This document shows positions 21,845 to 32,059 of a stretch of 64,000 nucleotides of DNA, piece by piece. How positions within the stretch are numbered: the stretch's first letter is position 1; every line of letters begins with the position of its first letter. The notes under the pieces were generated by a model. The model saw nothing but the letters and a program-made list of their open reading frames with translations, had not been told where the DNA came from and made no database searches. A program made the position numbers and the translations under genes. The stretch is from Adiantum capillus-veneris (lineage: Eukaryota; Streptophyta; Polypodiopsida; Polypodiales; Pteridaceae), in contig CM043945.1 of NCBI GenBank assembly GCA_014529385.2, positions 150,008,741 through 150,072,740 of the forward strand, written 5' to 3'.

Positions 21845-22101
21845 CGAGAGAGAGAGAGAGAGAGTGCAATCAAGCATTACGACGGCACGACGGCGGCGAG
21901 GCGGTTGAGCACGGCGTAGCAGCGTCTCCATCTTCTTCACGGCAAGGAATCCTCCACGACAGCAAGCGTAGAGCGGTGAGTGACACACCATCGCCATCTT
22001 TGAGCTTACTAGTTTAGGCTTGTTGTGTGCTTGGAGCCATTTGTGGCTCGCACAGTGTATTGGCAAGTTCCTTGCATTGACACGTGCGACATACACGCAC
22101 A
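21514..22101 (+). repeat. 3' LTR of the Gag-only element
   Basis: 588 bp with the same ends as the 5' LTR (TGTTAACCCTC...CGCACA). It differs from the 5' copy by scattered substitutions and by an expanded (GT)n (about 21805-21841) and (GA)n (21846-21864). Followed by AGGAT, the right target duplication. Confidence 0.95.
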
Positions 22102-22106
22102 AGGAT

Positions 22107-24840
22107 AGAACCTTGAAGTGCTTCTATTGTCAACACATGCCCATTATTCGAAGAACCTGTGACTGCCAAGTGTTCTACATTATGCCAACTGACAAACACT
22201 ATACTCGGGCTATGGTGCACGAAGGTTTCCATGACCATGAAGTCAAACTAGGGTCATCCAAAAGCACCATCGCAAGGAGGAAGACAATAGTGGATGAGGC
22301 TGTTGATACCCTTGGCATCCATGCCACCCCGAGAAAAATCCAAATGGAGGTGGTAAAGGTCAATTCCAAATCCATCCTTCAACCTTCTTTAGATCAATGC
22401 ACATCGCTTGGAAAATTTGAGTTGTCGGTCTTGCTGCAAGAAATATTTCCTCTCGTTAAAAGTCAAAGGTATGGGAATTGCTTTTTCTCCAACTAGTAGT
22501 GTTTATGTGTCTAATCTTCCACCTTGATATTTGCAGGATAAAAAATTGGGTGCATAAATTCCGAGGAGAGTCTAGTTCGAGATAGAAGAGTCACAAATAA
22601 TAGACTTGAAGAGGCTCTTAGCATTCTCGTTTATCCACGACATGCTTTTCCTAGGTCAATCACATAGACAAGACGACATATGTTTTGTATTCAAGATGTC
22701 AACAACAGGGCCAGGCTCAGGCAAGCATTGATCTTGTCAATAGAATGCGAAGAACTGGAAATGGAGATTTGAAAAGAGCGTGGGTATGCTTTGATCATGT
22801 ACGACGGATAGAAGGATGGACCACTATGGCAGCACATGTTTACGACCCAAGGCAAGTAGTCTTCCACTAGAAGATTGTATAGCACAAATTTTCTTGTACA
22901 TATTGATAATCAATGAATCCTAATGTGGGTTTATCTTGGTACTTAGTGTGCAAGAGTTGATGATGATTTCCATATGCGATCGCTCACATGATATTTTGGC
23001 AACAAATGATCGATGTGGTAGAGCGCAATGGGGTGCCTCCACCGGACTTTGCTCGGTTTATGGCAGACAAAGCCCAAGCAAATTGGAATGCGGTATGTAC
23101 AATTTTCAATGGAGGACCAGACAAGCTGATGAAAGGTAGGGAGTGATTTTGCCTTTTCCATTGGGAACAAAGTCTAGGGATCCACACCACAAAATATGTA
23201 GTCAAAGCATTTCAAGATGAGCACAAGCGGCTGTATCGAATGTGGCGGTGTGCGCAAAGCACTGAAGATGCAGAGGCTCAATATCAATTCATTCAAGCTT
23301 GGTGGGAAATAGGAAAGGTGGCAGATGGGGAATCTAGGCACAATGGAGTGTTGGTTCAGTTGGTGGCATGTGAGGTACCCTCACTAGAGGAATGAAATCC
23401 TTGGGGTAAGTATTGATCAATGTTTTGGAATAGGATTTAAGATGTCCATTTAATTAAGCCTTGTATTACGTCAATGCGATACTATTCCATCATTTTGAAA
23501 TCTGTGAATGACCATTGCATCAAAGTCATACCTCAAACAAATCTCTCAGAGTCACGTCATGCATCATGGCTAGCAGGTGAAGGTCACATGCAAAAAATTT
23601 ATTTGAATGATGCAACATTTTCGGACATTGGCAACACACTCCTTTAACAATCCAAATGAATGGCATATACAGAGGGTAATTATATTGGAAGCGGATCAAG
23701 CATAAGCAAGATGAGAGATAAAGAAGCTTCAAGGAAATTCCACACACCTAGTCCATCACAAACTAGCCATGTTGTGAATGGTGCAATATTAGGAGGCACA
23801 AACCTTCCAAAGATGCCTGAGTTTTTTGGAGATAGAGTTACAGTGACGAAGCAGCGCAAGACATTCACCCACATTAAAGGCGTGGAGGCGAATAGTTCAC
23901 ACATGCAAGAGTATATCACTAAGAACGTTGCACGTCAAAGAAAGTCCAGGAAATTGTCGTTTGGTGGAGTAGCACAGACAACTGCAATACCCCCTACAGA
24001 AAAAGAGAATGCTGGGGTGATGATTTGGGCCGTGGAGGTTGACATAAATGACACAATGTGGGCCATTAGAAGATGCAAATCGGGGAGTAGGTTCACCTGC
24101 CAAGGAATCATCAAAGGAGGAAAGTGCAAGAAAAAGGTGAATGTATGTAGTGAGGGAATAGCTAGCCCAAGTTTTTGGGGAAAACGAAATTGGGAGGGAC
24201 GCAACAATGACACATGGGTATGATTTTGTAGCGGTGATGTGAAGCACGTTTGGAATGTATGTCCACACATTGTGATGCATCCTCCAAGGCCTCCACTTGA
24301 GTGGCCAGTGGCACGGGGCACGTCCTTGAGAGAGTCAGAAATAAAGGCACTACACCTTGCAGGTTTCATATTGCAACAGAAACTATGGAAGTGCAAGGGC
24401 AAAGACGTGCCGGCAGGTATAGAACACATGTTTCTGAAGAGGCCTCCAAAAGGATAGACAGTGCACTAGAGTTAGAGATGGACATAGCACAAGTGGAGGT
24501 GATAAAGACATGCAAACATATAGTGTTCGTTGTGGAAACTCAAATCTCAAAGTTGCGTGATGATAAATACAGGGTCACAATAGCTAAGAATCAATGTTGT
24601 ATTTGTAGAGACTTCCAAAGGAGGGTAGGGGAGGGAATGGCCTATGTGGCTTGCAAACACTTGTATTACATCTACTTAAGAGTGTTTGGAATGGACGCAA
24701 ACCACAACATGTTCATTCATCAATCTAGTTTCATCAATTTAGTTTGGGTGACAATGAGGTCAAAACTTTATTGGAGGCCAAAAGGCTGTTGTAAGAATTT
24801 TGCATTTTTAGGTTGCCTTATTCTATTTGAGATGTCGAAA
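22107..24840 (+). pseudogene. MULE-like transposase with SWIM zinc finger, decayed, interrupted by the LTR element
   Basis: Parts in order: a Cys/His-rich N terminus (KCFYCQHMPIIRRTCDCQVFY, about 22112-22175) with VHEGFHDHEVKLG, typical of N-terminal zinc regions of plant mobile-element proteins; an intron at 22469-22536; NRLEEAL…PRHAFPR and TRRHMFCIQDVN; RMRRTGNGDLKRAWVCFDHV (22762-22815); LMMISICDRSHD, a plausible first catalytic Asp; VVERNGVPPPDFARFMADKA then QANWNAV (about 23010-23090), a plausible second Asp; a His/Trp block; WNVCPHIVMHPPRPPLEWP (about 24250-24305); and a C-terminal SWIM finger CICRDF...VACKHLYYI (about 24600-24670). Internal stops (for example TGA after MKGRE near 23140) and frameshifts near 22730 and 23000 make it inactive. 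The MULE assignment comes from domain order and remembered relatives; a domesticated derivative is also possible. Confidence 0.6.
22469..22536 (+). other. Intron of the MULE-like gene
   Basis: 68 bp, starting GTATGGG and ending TTTGCAG after a pyrimidine-rich stretch. Removing it joins LVKSQ to RIKNWVHKFRGESS in one frame, where the unspliced frame hits a stop at once. Short but otherwise normal for a plant. Confidence 0.6.
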
Positions 24841-24919
24841 TGATGAGAATCTCTTGAGTTGACCACATGTTGACTTTTTGGACTATTGTCTTGTGATCTA
24901 TAATTCACATTTAAGCTAG

Positions 24920-25016
<97 letters not shown>

Positions 25017-25119
25017 CACAAATGAACTTCTTGTATTATTGTCTTTGGATCTGTAATTCAAATTTAAGTCAGGTAGATGGAGAGAGAGAAAAAGGGTGGG
25101 GGAGAAAGAAAGTCGATAG

Positions 25120-25171
<52 letters not shown>

Positions 25172-25273
25172 TAGTTCTATTATCGTCCTCGGAGGTCAAA
25201 TATGACCTATGGAACCAAATGAACATGTCACATGGTGTGAGTGGAGGTCATAAGTGACTCTCGATGCTCAAAA
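24841..25273. repeat. (GT)n and (GA)n microsatellites with a recurring 30-bp neighbour motif
   Basis: (GT)n 24921-24982, (GA)n 24983-25013 and (GA)n 25121-25168. Copies of a word close to TTGTGATCTGTAATTCAAATTTAAGTCAGC sit at 24891-24920 and 25041-25072, each next to a tract. The same word recurs at 35226, 35385 and 35631. No gene. Confidence 0.85.
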
Positions 25274-26131
25274 ATGGTTGAAATGAGCATCACAATAGAG
25301 AGTCCACATCGTGGTTGGGAGAGGAAGGTATGTACGACAGCTCATGACTGAATATATGGGGAAAAGAGGACCTAATGTGGTCAAAAGTTGAGCACTCAAG
25401 TAGTGTGTGTTACTCACTCTCTCGCACTTGACGAGGGCATAAGGTGCAAAGTCGATGAGACTCCTCGCCAGTGCCCCAACGTCCTATCTCACAGCGTAGA
25501 CAATGTGAGCTAAGACGAATGGAGGCAATGGTGCGGATCGCACTCAATGGGATGGGCTCAAGGATGTAGGGATGGGTTCGGTTACCGCGCTCGAAGAAGA
25601 GAGATTTGTAGTTTGGGGCAATGTGTGTGGTGTAATGGTTGAAGCGAGAACCTCTGGATTTCTCCCAAGCCGTGATACATTGGCATTGTAAAAAGGCCTC
25701 ATTAACTTGGGAGTCGATCGACGCATCCTTGACCAAGTGACATGCATCCCATCTTCCAAACCATTTCTTGTTGTCAAGCATCCACCCCGAACTTAATATT
25801 TTTCTCTTGTATGTCTTTTGGACCTTTTGACTTGCTTCATATGCGATTCTAGAAAGTCGATACAAAGGGCTATGTTGTGTCTTAAGCATGTACTTCACAA
25901 CCCGTTGCATGCCCAAGACCTCAATGGGAAGCAATCTGGACTCAAGAAGTAAGAGCATGTAGGGTGTTTGTGTTTTCACTTGGAAAAAGTTGGTGAGAAA
26001 ACGCTTTTAGACATTCTCAAACTCTTTCCAAGTAGACTTCCCGATGCTACCACGCCACATCTCCACTCCATAAAGAAGCACCGATGTCACCAATGTGTCA
26101 AAGAGGTACTTTTTGAGAGCCCAACACTTGA
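25274..26131 (-). pseudogene. LINE C-terminal region (3' part of the split LINE, first copy)
   Basis: On the minus strand this starts at the junction word TCAAGTGTTGG and encodes KCWALKKYLFDTLVTSVLL, then VKTQTPYMLLLLESRLLPIE, then a region with AIRTIASIRLSSHCLRCEIG and LCTLCPRQVRE. After one TAA (about 25408) comes HTLLEC, a Cys/His-type end common to plant LINE ORF2 proteins. A TAG interrupts after FENV. It continues the LINE whose 5' part lies at 33395-35098, on the other side of the 26762-33394 insertion. Confidence 0.85.
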
Positions 26132-26981
26132 GGAATCCCAATCCTCGAGCGAGTACTTCCGAGCGGACAAGAAACCGAGCGAGCATAAGCAATGAAAAAG
26201 ATTAGATCAAAATCTCAATAGTTACTCTATAGAGTATAGTGTAGCAAAATAACCATGTTGCATCTCAAATATTCTCAAACAAAAGAGCCATACTCTTCCT
26301 TTAATGTGTTCACACACATTAAAATAGTTTCAAACAAAAGATCCATACTCTTCCTTCCTTGACCAAGTGACATGCATCCCATCTTCCAAACCATTTCTTG
26401 ATGTCAAGCATCCACCCCGAACTTAATATTTTGCTCTTGTATGTCTTTTGGACCTTTTGACTTGCTTCATATGCGATTCTAGGAAGTCGATACAAAGGGC
26501 TATGTTGTGTCTTGAGCATGTACTTCATAACTCGTTGCATGTCCAAGACCTCAATGGGAAGCAATCTGGACTCAAGAAGTAAGAGCATGTAGGGTGTTTG
26601 TGTCTTCACTTGGAAAAAGTTGGTGAGAAAACGCTTTTAGACATTCTCAAACTCTTTCCAAGTAGACTTCTCGATGCTACCACGCCACATCTCCACTCTA
26701 TAAAGAAGCACCGGTGTCACCAATGTGTTAAAGAGGTACTTTTTGAGAGCCCAACACTTGAGGAATCCCAATCCTCGAGCGAGTACTTCCGAGCGGACAA
26801 GAAACCGAACGAGCATAAGCAATGAAAAAGATTAGATCAAGATCTCAATAGTTACTCTATATAGTATAGTGTAGCAAAATAACCATGTTGCATCTCAAAT
26901 ATTCTCAAACAAAAGAGCCATACTCTTCCTTTAATGTGTTCACACGCATTAAAATAGTCTCAAACAAAACAGCCATACTCT
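25730..26981. repeat. 626-bp tandem duplication across the LINE/insertion junction
   Basis: CTTGACCAAGTGACATGCATCCC occurs at about 25730 and 26356, and the two units match almost base for base through the LINE fragment, the insertion junction and about 200 bp of the inserted sequence (to about 26355 and 26981). Differences are few, so the duplication is recent compared with the LINE decay. A 60-bp sub-repeat (CAAACAAAAGA.CCATACTCTTCCTTTAATGTGTTCACAC) is seen two to three times near each unit end. Confidence 0.85.
26356..26761 (-). pseudogene. LINE C-terminal fragment, second copy in the tandem duplication
   Basis: Encodes the same stretch as 25730-26131 (KCWALKKYLFNTLVTPVLL, VKTQTPYMLLLLESRLLPIE, YRLPRIAYEASQKVQKTYK) with the same internal TAG after FENV. 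It directly abuts the left end of the 6.6-kb insertion at 26762. Confidence 0.85.
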
Positions 26982-26989
26982 TCCTTTAA

Positions 26990-27638
26990 TGTGTTCACAC
27001 ACACATTGATACACAGTCATATACTTGCTTCTGAACCATCTTCTAGAGCATATGCCAAAACTCTATTTGTGCAAACTTATTCTCCTTGGTAAATTCACAT
27101 GTTGCAATTGTCATAATTTCGTGCACAAATAGATCAAAAGATGGTAACTCAAATGCCACATGTCCATCATAATGCATAGGTAGATCTTGAACTTGAATGA
27201 TATTCTTTTGCTTCTATGAGTTCCATGTGTAGGCTGCTTTGTGAAGGCATTGTATGTAGTATACCAATTACTCTCGAGGGACCATCAGACTATTACTAGT
27301 GTAAACACATTTTCATCCATAAATGGTTATGTGCCTAGCCATGTTTGGTTGCATGATGAGGAATTCCAAACCCCAAGCAAACCTTTCCAAGCAATCATAA
27401 AGGAAAGGAAAACGCCACAAGATACATAGAACTGAAATCATAACAGAAACATTTAGCATCAAATTACATATTACAATCTATCTATCATTGTCTCTAAACA
27501 TCTAGAGCATTCCTAATAAAGACTTTATTCATCCACCCTTATATTAACTCCTTGATTATCCAAGGTTATACTCCCTCCTCCAATCACGGCTTGTGGTCAT
27601 CAATATTCAAACCATGGTAGATGCTTGGACAAGTAAAA

Positions 27639-27689
<51 letters not shown>

Positions 27690-28290
27690 CGCGCGTGTAA
27701 TGTTGTGGAGGGGGAGGAGGGTTTCGCAATACATAATATTATGGCACCTGCTTGTAGGGAAGTTGTAGAAGAAGTAGATTTGGTAGATCGTATTGGTAGG
27801 TTGGAGCCAATATGAACAACGTGTATTTGCAATCTTTGGTGCTAGATTGTGCCTTATTGAAATTGGGGAGAATTTTTTTTGAGACAGTGACTCCATTTTC
27901 TCTAGCTCACAAAAAATATCTTCAATGTATAATCATGACACTTGAGAAACGAAGAGGAGAAGGAAAATATCCATCACATCACATACTTGAAAAAAATAGT
28001 TTTCATGGACTACGGAGTGTTTTAGAGTTTTCACAGTGAGTTGCAAAAGAGGAGGCCCAATCACGAGGACTTTGTGACCAAGGGTGGGAGAGGTAATGAA
28101 GATCATAAGATATTGTCGACATGAACGATAATCACCACTTGCATGCAACAACTTGGCATTAATCACCTCTTATGCAATGCCTTCACAATCACCTCGACCC
28201 ATCTTTTGACGAGAACAAAGATGAAGAGTTTGGGTGTGTGTGTAATTCATGAGCCTTCTTCCTCTCCTAACTTATGCACTAACTAGACAC
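26990..28290. other. Left interior of the insertion, no recognised gene
   Basis: AT-rich with (GT)n at 27641-27680 running into (GC)n at about 27680-27695. An open frame of 75 codons at 27812-28039 has no recognisable domain. Nothing else seen. Confidence 0.5.
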
Positions 28291-28294
28291 CTCT

Positions 28295-28655
28295 CTACTT
28301 CCTAGTAGCAGGAACATTGGTACGTTGATTCTGGTTCTCCATATCCTCCTTGCGTTTAAACCTTTGTGGTGGCTCTCGAACATAACTCTTCTTGTTGTGC
28401 GGGATCTCACACGGACAACATGAGAGTGAATGGCGCATGAAACACAGTACTGCATTTTGGCGTAAAGCTTGGGAAGTGTGTACCCATCATAAACGCAAGC
28501 ATCCTGCACCTCTCGCACAGCAACTTGTTCAACAATGTTCTCTACAAGAAACCGCTGACAACCTTGTCCTTGGGCACACGTCACCCACAATTAAAGCACC
28601 TGATGGGGTTGGTGTGGCCTCTTGCGTGCTTGTTACATCCACTACTGCGGCACAT
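28295..28655 (-). pseudogene. RPS26: Ribosomal protein eS26 (RPS26) pseudogene
   Basis: Cytosolic 40S ribosomal subunit protein. Reading the minus strand gives [18 protein letters not shown], then TGA, then RVPKDKVV; after a small frameshift, [10 protein letters not shown] and [20 protein letters not shown], then [15 protein letters not shown] second frameshift leads to [13 protein letters not shown] and the stop at 28295-28297. The zinc-binding CxxC pairs are visible. The whole coding region is continuous without introns, although plant RPS26 genes usually have them, so a processed copy is likely. The first eight or so residues are missing. No poly-A tail is seen. A (CT)n tract (28710-28738) sits just upstream. 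Confidence 0.9.
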
Positions 28656-28706
28656 ACCATCATGACTGCTTATGCCGCAACTGCTTCTGCTTCCTCTTTG
28701 TCGTGG

Positions 28707-28738
<32 letters not shown>

Positions 28739-28880
28739 AATAAAGGGAAATTCGGCTACATTCAATCATCGCTAAGACATCAAAACCCATCTCTACAATT
28801 CCTCATACAAAAATCCTTTATTGAGAAGCAAAAAAAGCCTTGTCATCCGCCTACACGTTAATAGAAGGGAAGATCTGACC
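28656..28880. other. Spacer between RPS26 and RPL27A pseudogenes
   Basis: Holds (CT)n at 28710-28738. No coding signal beyond the 5' side of the RPS26 copy. Confidence 0.6.
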
Positions 28881-29290
28881 TCAAGTAGTGAGAAGGACGG
28901 CACCACCAAACTCTTTGAACTTCTTCTCGGTAAGCTTAGAGAAGAACTTGGCTTTAACGACCACAGGAGTGGGGGGAGCATCGCCCTTACCTAGCACCTT
29001 GAAGTACCCAAAATGTGTGACATCCAGCAAGGGCCCCTTTCCTTCCGGATCAGACGATCCACATTCACATTAATGGGACAGTGGAACTTGTTCATTGTCT
29101 TGTGGAAGTAGCGGATACCTACCTTCCCGAAGTACCCAGGGTAATATTTGTCAAACAGACTGCGATGGTGGTGCATACCTCCTGCATTACCGTGACTTGC
29201 GGCATGCTTTCTGTGTAGCTTGCCAATTCTTCCGTGGCCTGCACTGACGTGACCCCTCTTCTTCCTATTCTTCTTTAACCAAGTCGTCAT
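28881..29290 (-). pseudogene. RPL27A: Ribosomal protein uL15 (RPL27A) pseudogene with internal deletion
   Basis: Cytosolic 60S subunit protein. From an ATG at 29288-29290 it reads [60 protein letters not shown] and [20 protein letters not shown]. The frame is then lost, and the neighbouring frame gives [40 protein letters not shown] and a terminal GGAVLLTT with TGA at 28881-28883. Several residues expected between VDRL and the C-terminal block are missing, so a deletion accompanies the frameshift. Intronless, as often in plants, so processed origin cannot be judged from that alone. Confidence 0.9.
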
Positions 29291-29316
29291 GGCGGCCTCC
29301 CTAGTCTTGAACCAGG

Positions 29317-29357
<41 letters not shown>

Positions 29358-29360
<3 letters not shown>

Positions 29361-29495
29361 CAGAATGCGATGGTGGTGCATACCTCCTGCATTACCGTGA
29401 CCTGCGGCATGCTTTCTGTGTAGCTTGCCAATTCTTCCATGGCCTACACTGACATGACCCCTCTTCTTTCTGTTCTTCTTTAACCAAGTCGTCAC
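29358..29495 (-). pseudogene. Tandem partial copy of the RPL27A 5' end
   Basis: A second copy of the first 45 codons ([20 protein letters not shown], then [20 protein letters not shown]) ending abruptly in a (CT)n tract. The start codon has become GTG. With its flank (TAGTCTTGAACCAGGAA plus (CT)n) it forms a roughly 205-bp direct duplication with 29150-29357. Confidence 0.85.
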
Positions 29496-29520
29496 GGCGG
29501 CCTCCCTAGTCTTGAACCAG

Positions 29521-29566
<46 letters not shown>

Positions 29567-29636
29567 GGTAACTCATAAAAAAACAATATACAAAAATCTA
29601 TACCAAAGTAGAAACCCTGCTTGATAAACTATCTCT

Positions 29637-30214
29637 TCAGCCTGAGCTTTCTTGCACTATTGATGGTGCATCCTGTGGAGGTGGCTCTTCGAATACCTTG
29701 GAATCTGAGGGGGTCTCCACAAATCCTTGAGACTCCATAGGATCCTTGTAAACTGATGTTCCCTTAAAGTCTGTTGCACCATAGTTGTAGAACCTTACTG
29801 CCGCGAATCATCCAATAAGCGCAATAACACCCCAAAGGCCCATAGGTATTGAACAACGAAGCCGAGCAGTTCAAACTGAGGGCCTTCCCAGAAGTCCGGT
29901 TCTTGTCCGGGAACGTCGGGCTTCACATACTCTCCATAGGCCGATTCGTCATCATCAAGGGGATCCCTCTGCTCAACAACAGGCTTCTGCCTCTGAGAAG
30001 AACGTCTAGCAGCAACCTGAAGAAGCGGAAGCTTACTTCTTCTTGTCGACAAAACCCTGATTTGTGTGAAGGAAGAAATGCGAAGCTCTCTTGCGCGCCT
30101 TGTCACCCTTGAAGACAATGCAACTGCTTGGGAAGGAGCACAAACACAGGAACTTCTCTCTCCTCCCCATGGCGCTTCACTTGTATAGCACGGGCCCGAT
30201 GAGAGGGACGCCAT
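29637..30214 (-). pseudogene. Chloroplast-targeted single-pass protein pseudogene
   Basis: From MASLSSGPC at 30212-30214 the first 85 residues are Ser/Arg/Ala-rich like a transit peptide. The conserved part is YVKPDVPGQEPDFWEGPQ followed by a hydrophobic stretch around LWAFGV. A frameshift near 29805-29820 and a TGA lead to the frame with RFYNYGATDFKGTSVYKD and an acidic tail ending QESSG, stop at 29637-29639. This pattern (P.IPG..PDFWEGPQ, one membrane segment, then GATDFK) matches, from memory, a conserved plant chloroplast membrane protein whose name I cannot recall. The reading frame is uninterrupted by introns, so it may be a processed copy. Confidence 0.65.
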
Positions 30215-30516
30215 GGCAGCTCAAACTGCCTCTCTCTCTCTCTCAACTCAGCGCACGCCGGCGCGCGCTCTTTGAGAGAGTTGCGTTTTGAGAGAGAGAG
30301 AGACACTAGTTGAGTTTTTAGAGAGAGAGAGAGAGAGAGAGAGACGAGTGAGTGACGGTTGCCATTGTCAAGTCAAGTGTTGACTCTGGCTACCAGCTCA
30401 GCCCACGTAGCCGCCCTCTGCCTATTCCCCACACCTGCTCCAACCCTCTGCTTAGTCCCGCCATAATAGTGCTTGGATAAGTTCGCTCCAACCCTCTGCT
30501 TAGTCTCGCCATAATA

Positions 30517-30547
<31 letters not shown>

Positions 30548-31746
30548 GAGAGAGGGTAAAAATGCGATATCTGATCCAGCATTTACAGATTTGGATGGAA
30601 ATTCAGCCTCGTCCATATCAGGTTGCAGGGATTTGCATGGTCTGTCAACTGCGGTAAGGTTTTTTGAGGTGGCTACACTACCATCATCATCTGCTACGGT
30701 TTCTCAGGTCAGGATGTTGAAGATATCAATTGCTCCTACGTCATGCTCATCAAGAGTGTCTAAGAAGGTTTTGATAGTAACAACCTCATCATAGGTTGCA
30801 GCAATGAATGCTTCCTCTGGACTATTGGCATCGCCATCGACGAGAATGGCGACATCTGTGGTTCATGCAGGACAACAGGTTTTGCAGGAGCAAATGCGAA
30901 AGCCCAGGGCAGCAATCTTCGCTTCAATTTGAGGGAGATGGCGACAGTATTGGCCGCAACAGTTTCGTCTGCATATGGTGCAGCTGCAACTGATCTGTCT
31001 GCAGCAGCAGGGTTGATGACGTCTTTCTTGGCCGCAGGGTTGCCTTAGTTACATCAGCATTAATGGCAGCAACATTAGCGTCTACATTGCTTTTGCTGCA
31101 TAATCAGCGAGGGTTGAGGCAGTTGCATCCGCCAGGCAATTGGTCATGTCTCCAAAGTGTGAGGCATTGCAACTTGCAAGTTGGTGAGAATCATCCATCC
31201 TTGGTTGCATTTAAGCGGGACGCCACATTGGCTGCATGATTGCATGTGCAACAGCAAGACAGAGGCTCAACGCCAATTAGAGAGTCGGATGTGGCTGATG
31301 TGATTGTTGCAGTAGAACAGACAGGTTCGGCATCACGTCCATGGGTGTGCTTGTGGGTATGGTAAGAGGGGCCCAACCGCTCTTCGTCAGGAGCATAAAA
31401 TCTTTCTAGCATGGCGAGGATTCTCTCAGGAGAATGATGTGCAGTGGTTGCAGGCGGGCATCCCGGCCCAGGCCGCATGAAAATTATAGCCATAATGCGG
31501 CTTGGCCGCTTGAGAATTACAGCCAGAATGAGCCGCATTACAGGATTTCTCATGGAGAGGCTTTGCAGCACCGTAGAGGGGCATGGCTAGAGGATGTATC
31601 GTCGTTGCCACCAGAGGGCAATAATTGCAGGGCTCTCTCATTGGGTGCAGACTGCAGGTGCAGCATTGCGATTGTTGAAGCCTTGTGCATGGTGCCATGT
31701 AGGGTATCTTCAACAGACGTAGGTTGCAGGTCCCGGACCCGTACTT
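30215..31746. other. Microsatellite-rich and degenerate region inside a Copia-type remnant
   Basis: (CT)n 30229-30244, (GA)n 30288-30303 and 30319-30344, (GT)n about 30519-30547. From 30560 to 31746 the sequence has many GCAGC/GCAAC words. It lies on the internal side of the minus-strand LTR and PBS at 31747-32059, but no Gag domain can be read in any frame. I treat it as decayed or non-coding element interior. Confidence 0.45.
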
Positions 31747-32059
31747 GGCGCTTGATACCATGTGGGAGTGAAAGGCCAGGAGGCCTCCCTATCAGAGGCA
31801 CAGAGACTGTGCATTATATGAGAGATTCCATTAGTGTGTGTGTGTGTGTGTGTTTTACACAGAGAAGAAGAAGAGAGAAGGTAGAGAGAGAGAGAGACAA
31901 TACAAATAGATAGGTGGTTAGGCGTGATTGGATTGCGATGCTATGTGTGGATACATAGGGTAGTTAAATAGGACGATGATGAGTGATTTGAACGGATGCT
32001 CGTATCCTTGGGGTTCTCGAGGCATGATAGCTGGCATATTTTTATTTTATTCCAACAGT
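31747..32059 (-). repeat. Copia-type LTR with primer binding site
   Basis: The LTR (31761-32059; plus strand TGTGGGAGTG...ATTCCAACA, minus-strand start TGTTGGAATAAAATAA) directly abuts a primer site at 31747-31760 (minus strand TGGTATCAAGCGCC). It includes (GT)n at about 31833-31852 and (GA)n at about 31882-31898. No second LTR is visible to the left, so the element is truncated. Confidence 0.75.

Larger units (their letters stand above)
13266..22101 (+). mobile_element. Non-autonomous LTR retrotransposon with Gag and protease only (TR-GAG-like)
   Basis: An 8836-bp element with 5' LTR 13266-13816, PBS 13821-13838, PPT 21500-21513, 3' LTR 21514-22101 and a 5-bp target duplication AGTAT/AGGAT (one mismatch). 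The interior encodes a Gypsy-type Gag, several zinc knuckles and a DGGA aspartic protease. From about 19100 to the PPT there is no reverse transcriptase, RNase H or integrase in any frame. Such Gag-only elements, known as TR-GAG, must borrow the polymerase of a partner. The primer site type (TGGCGCCGTTGC) is the one common in Tat/Athila-like Gypsy elements, which suggests the donor lineage. Stops and frameshifts within Gag and protease show this copy is now defective. Confidence 0.9.

Noticed and set aside
23935-24429. 164-codon minus-strand frame
   Set aside because: Antisense shadow of the MULE-like gene, whose plus-strand motifs (PPRPPLEWP, SWIM finger) are clear.
30560-31746. Coding region for a Gag protein next to the LTR at 31761
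   Set aside because: No frame shows a Gag core or zinc knuckle; Ala/Gln-rich words come from GCAGC/GCAAC-type composition.
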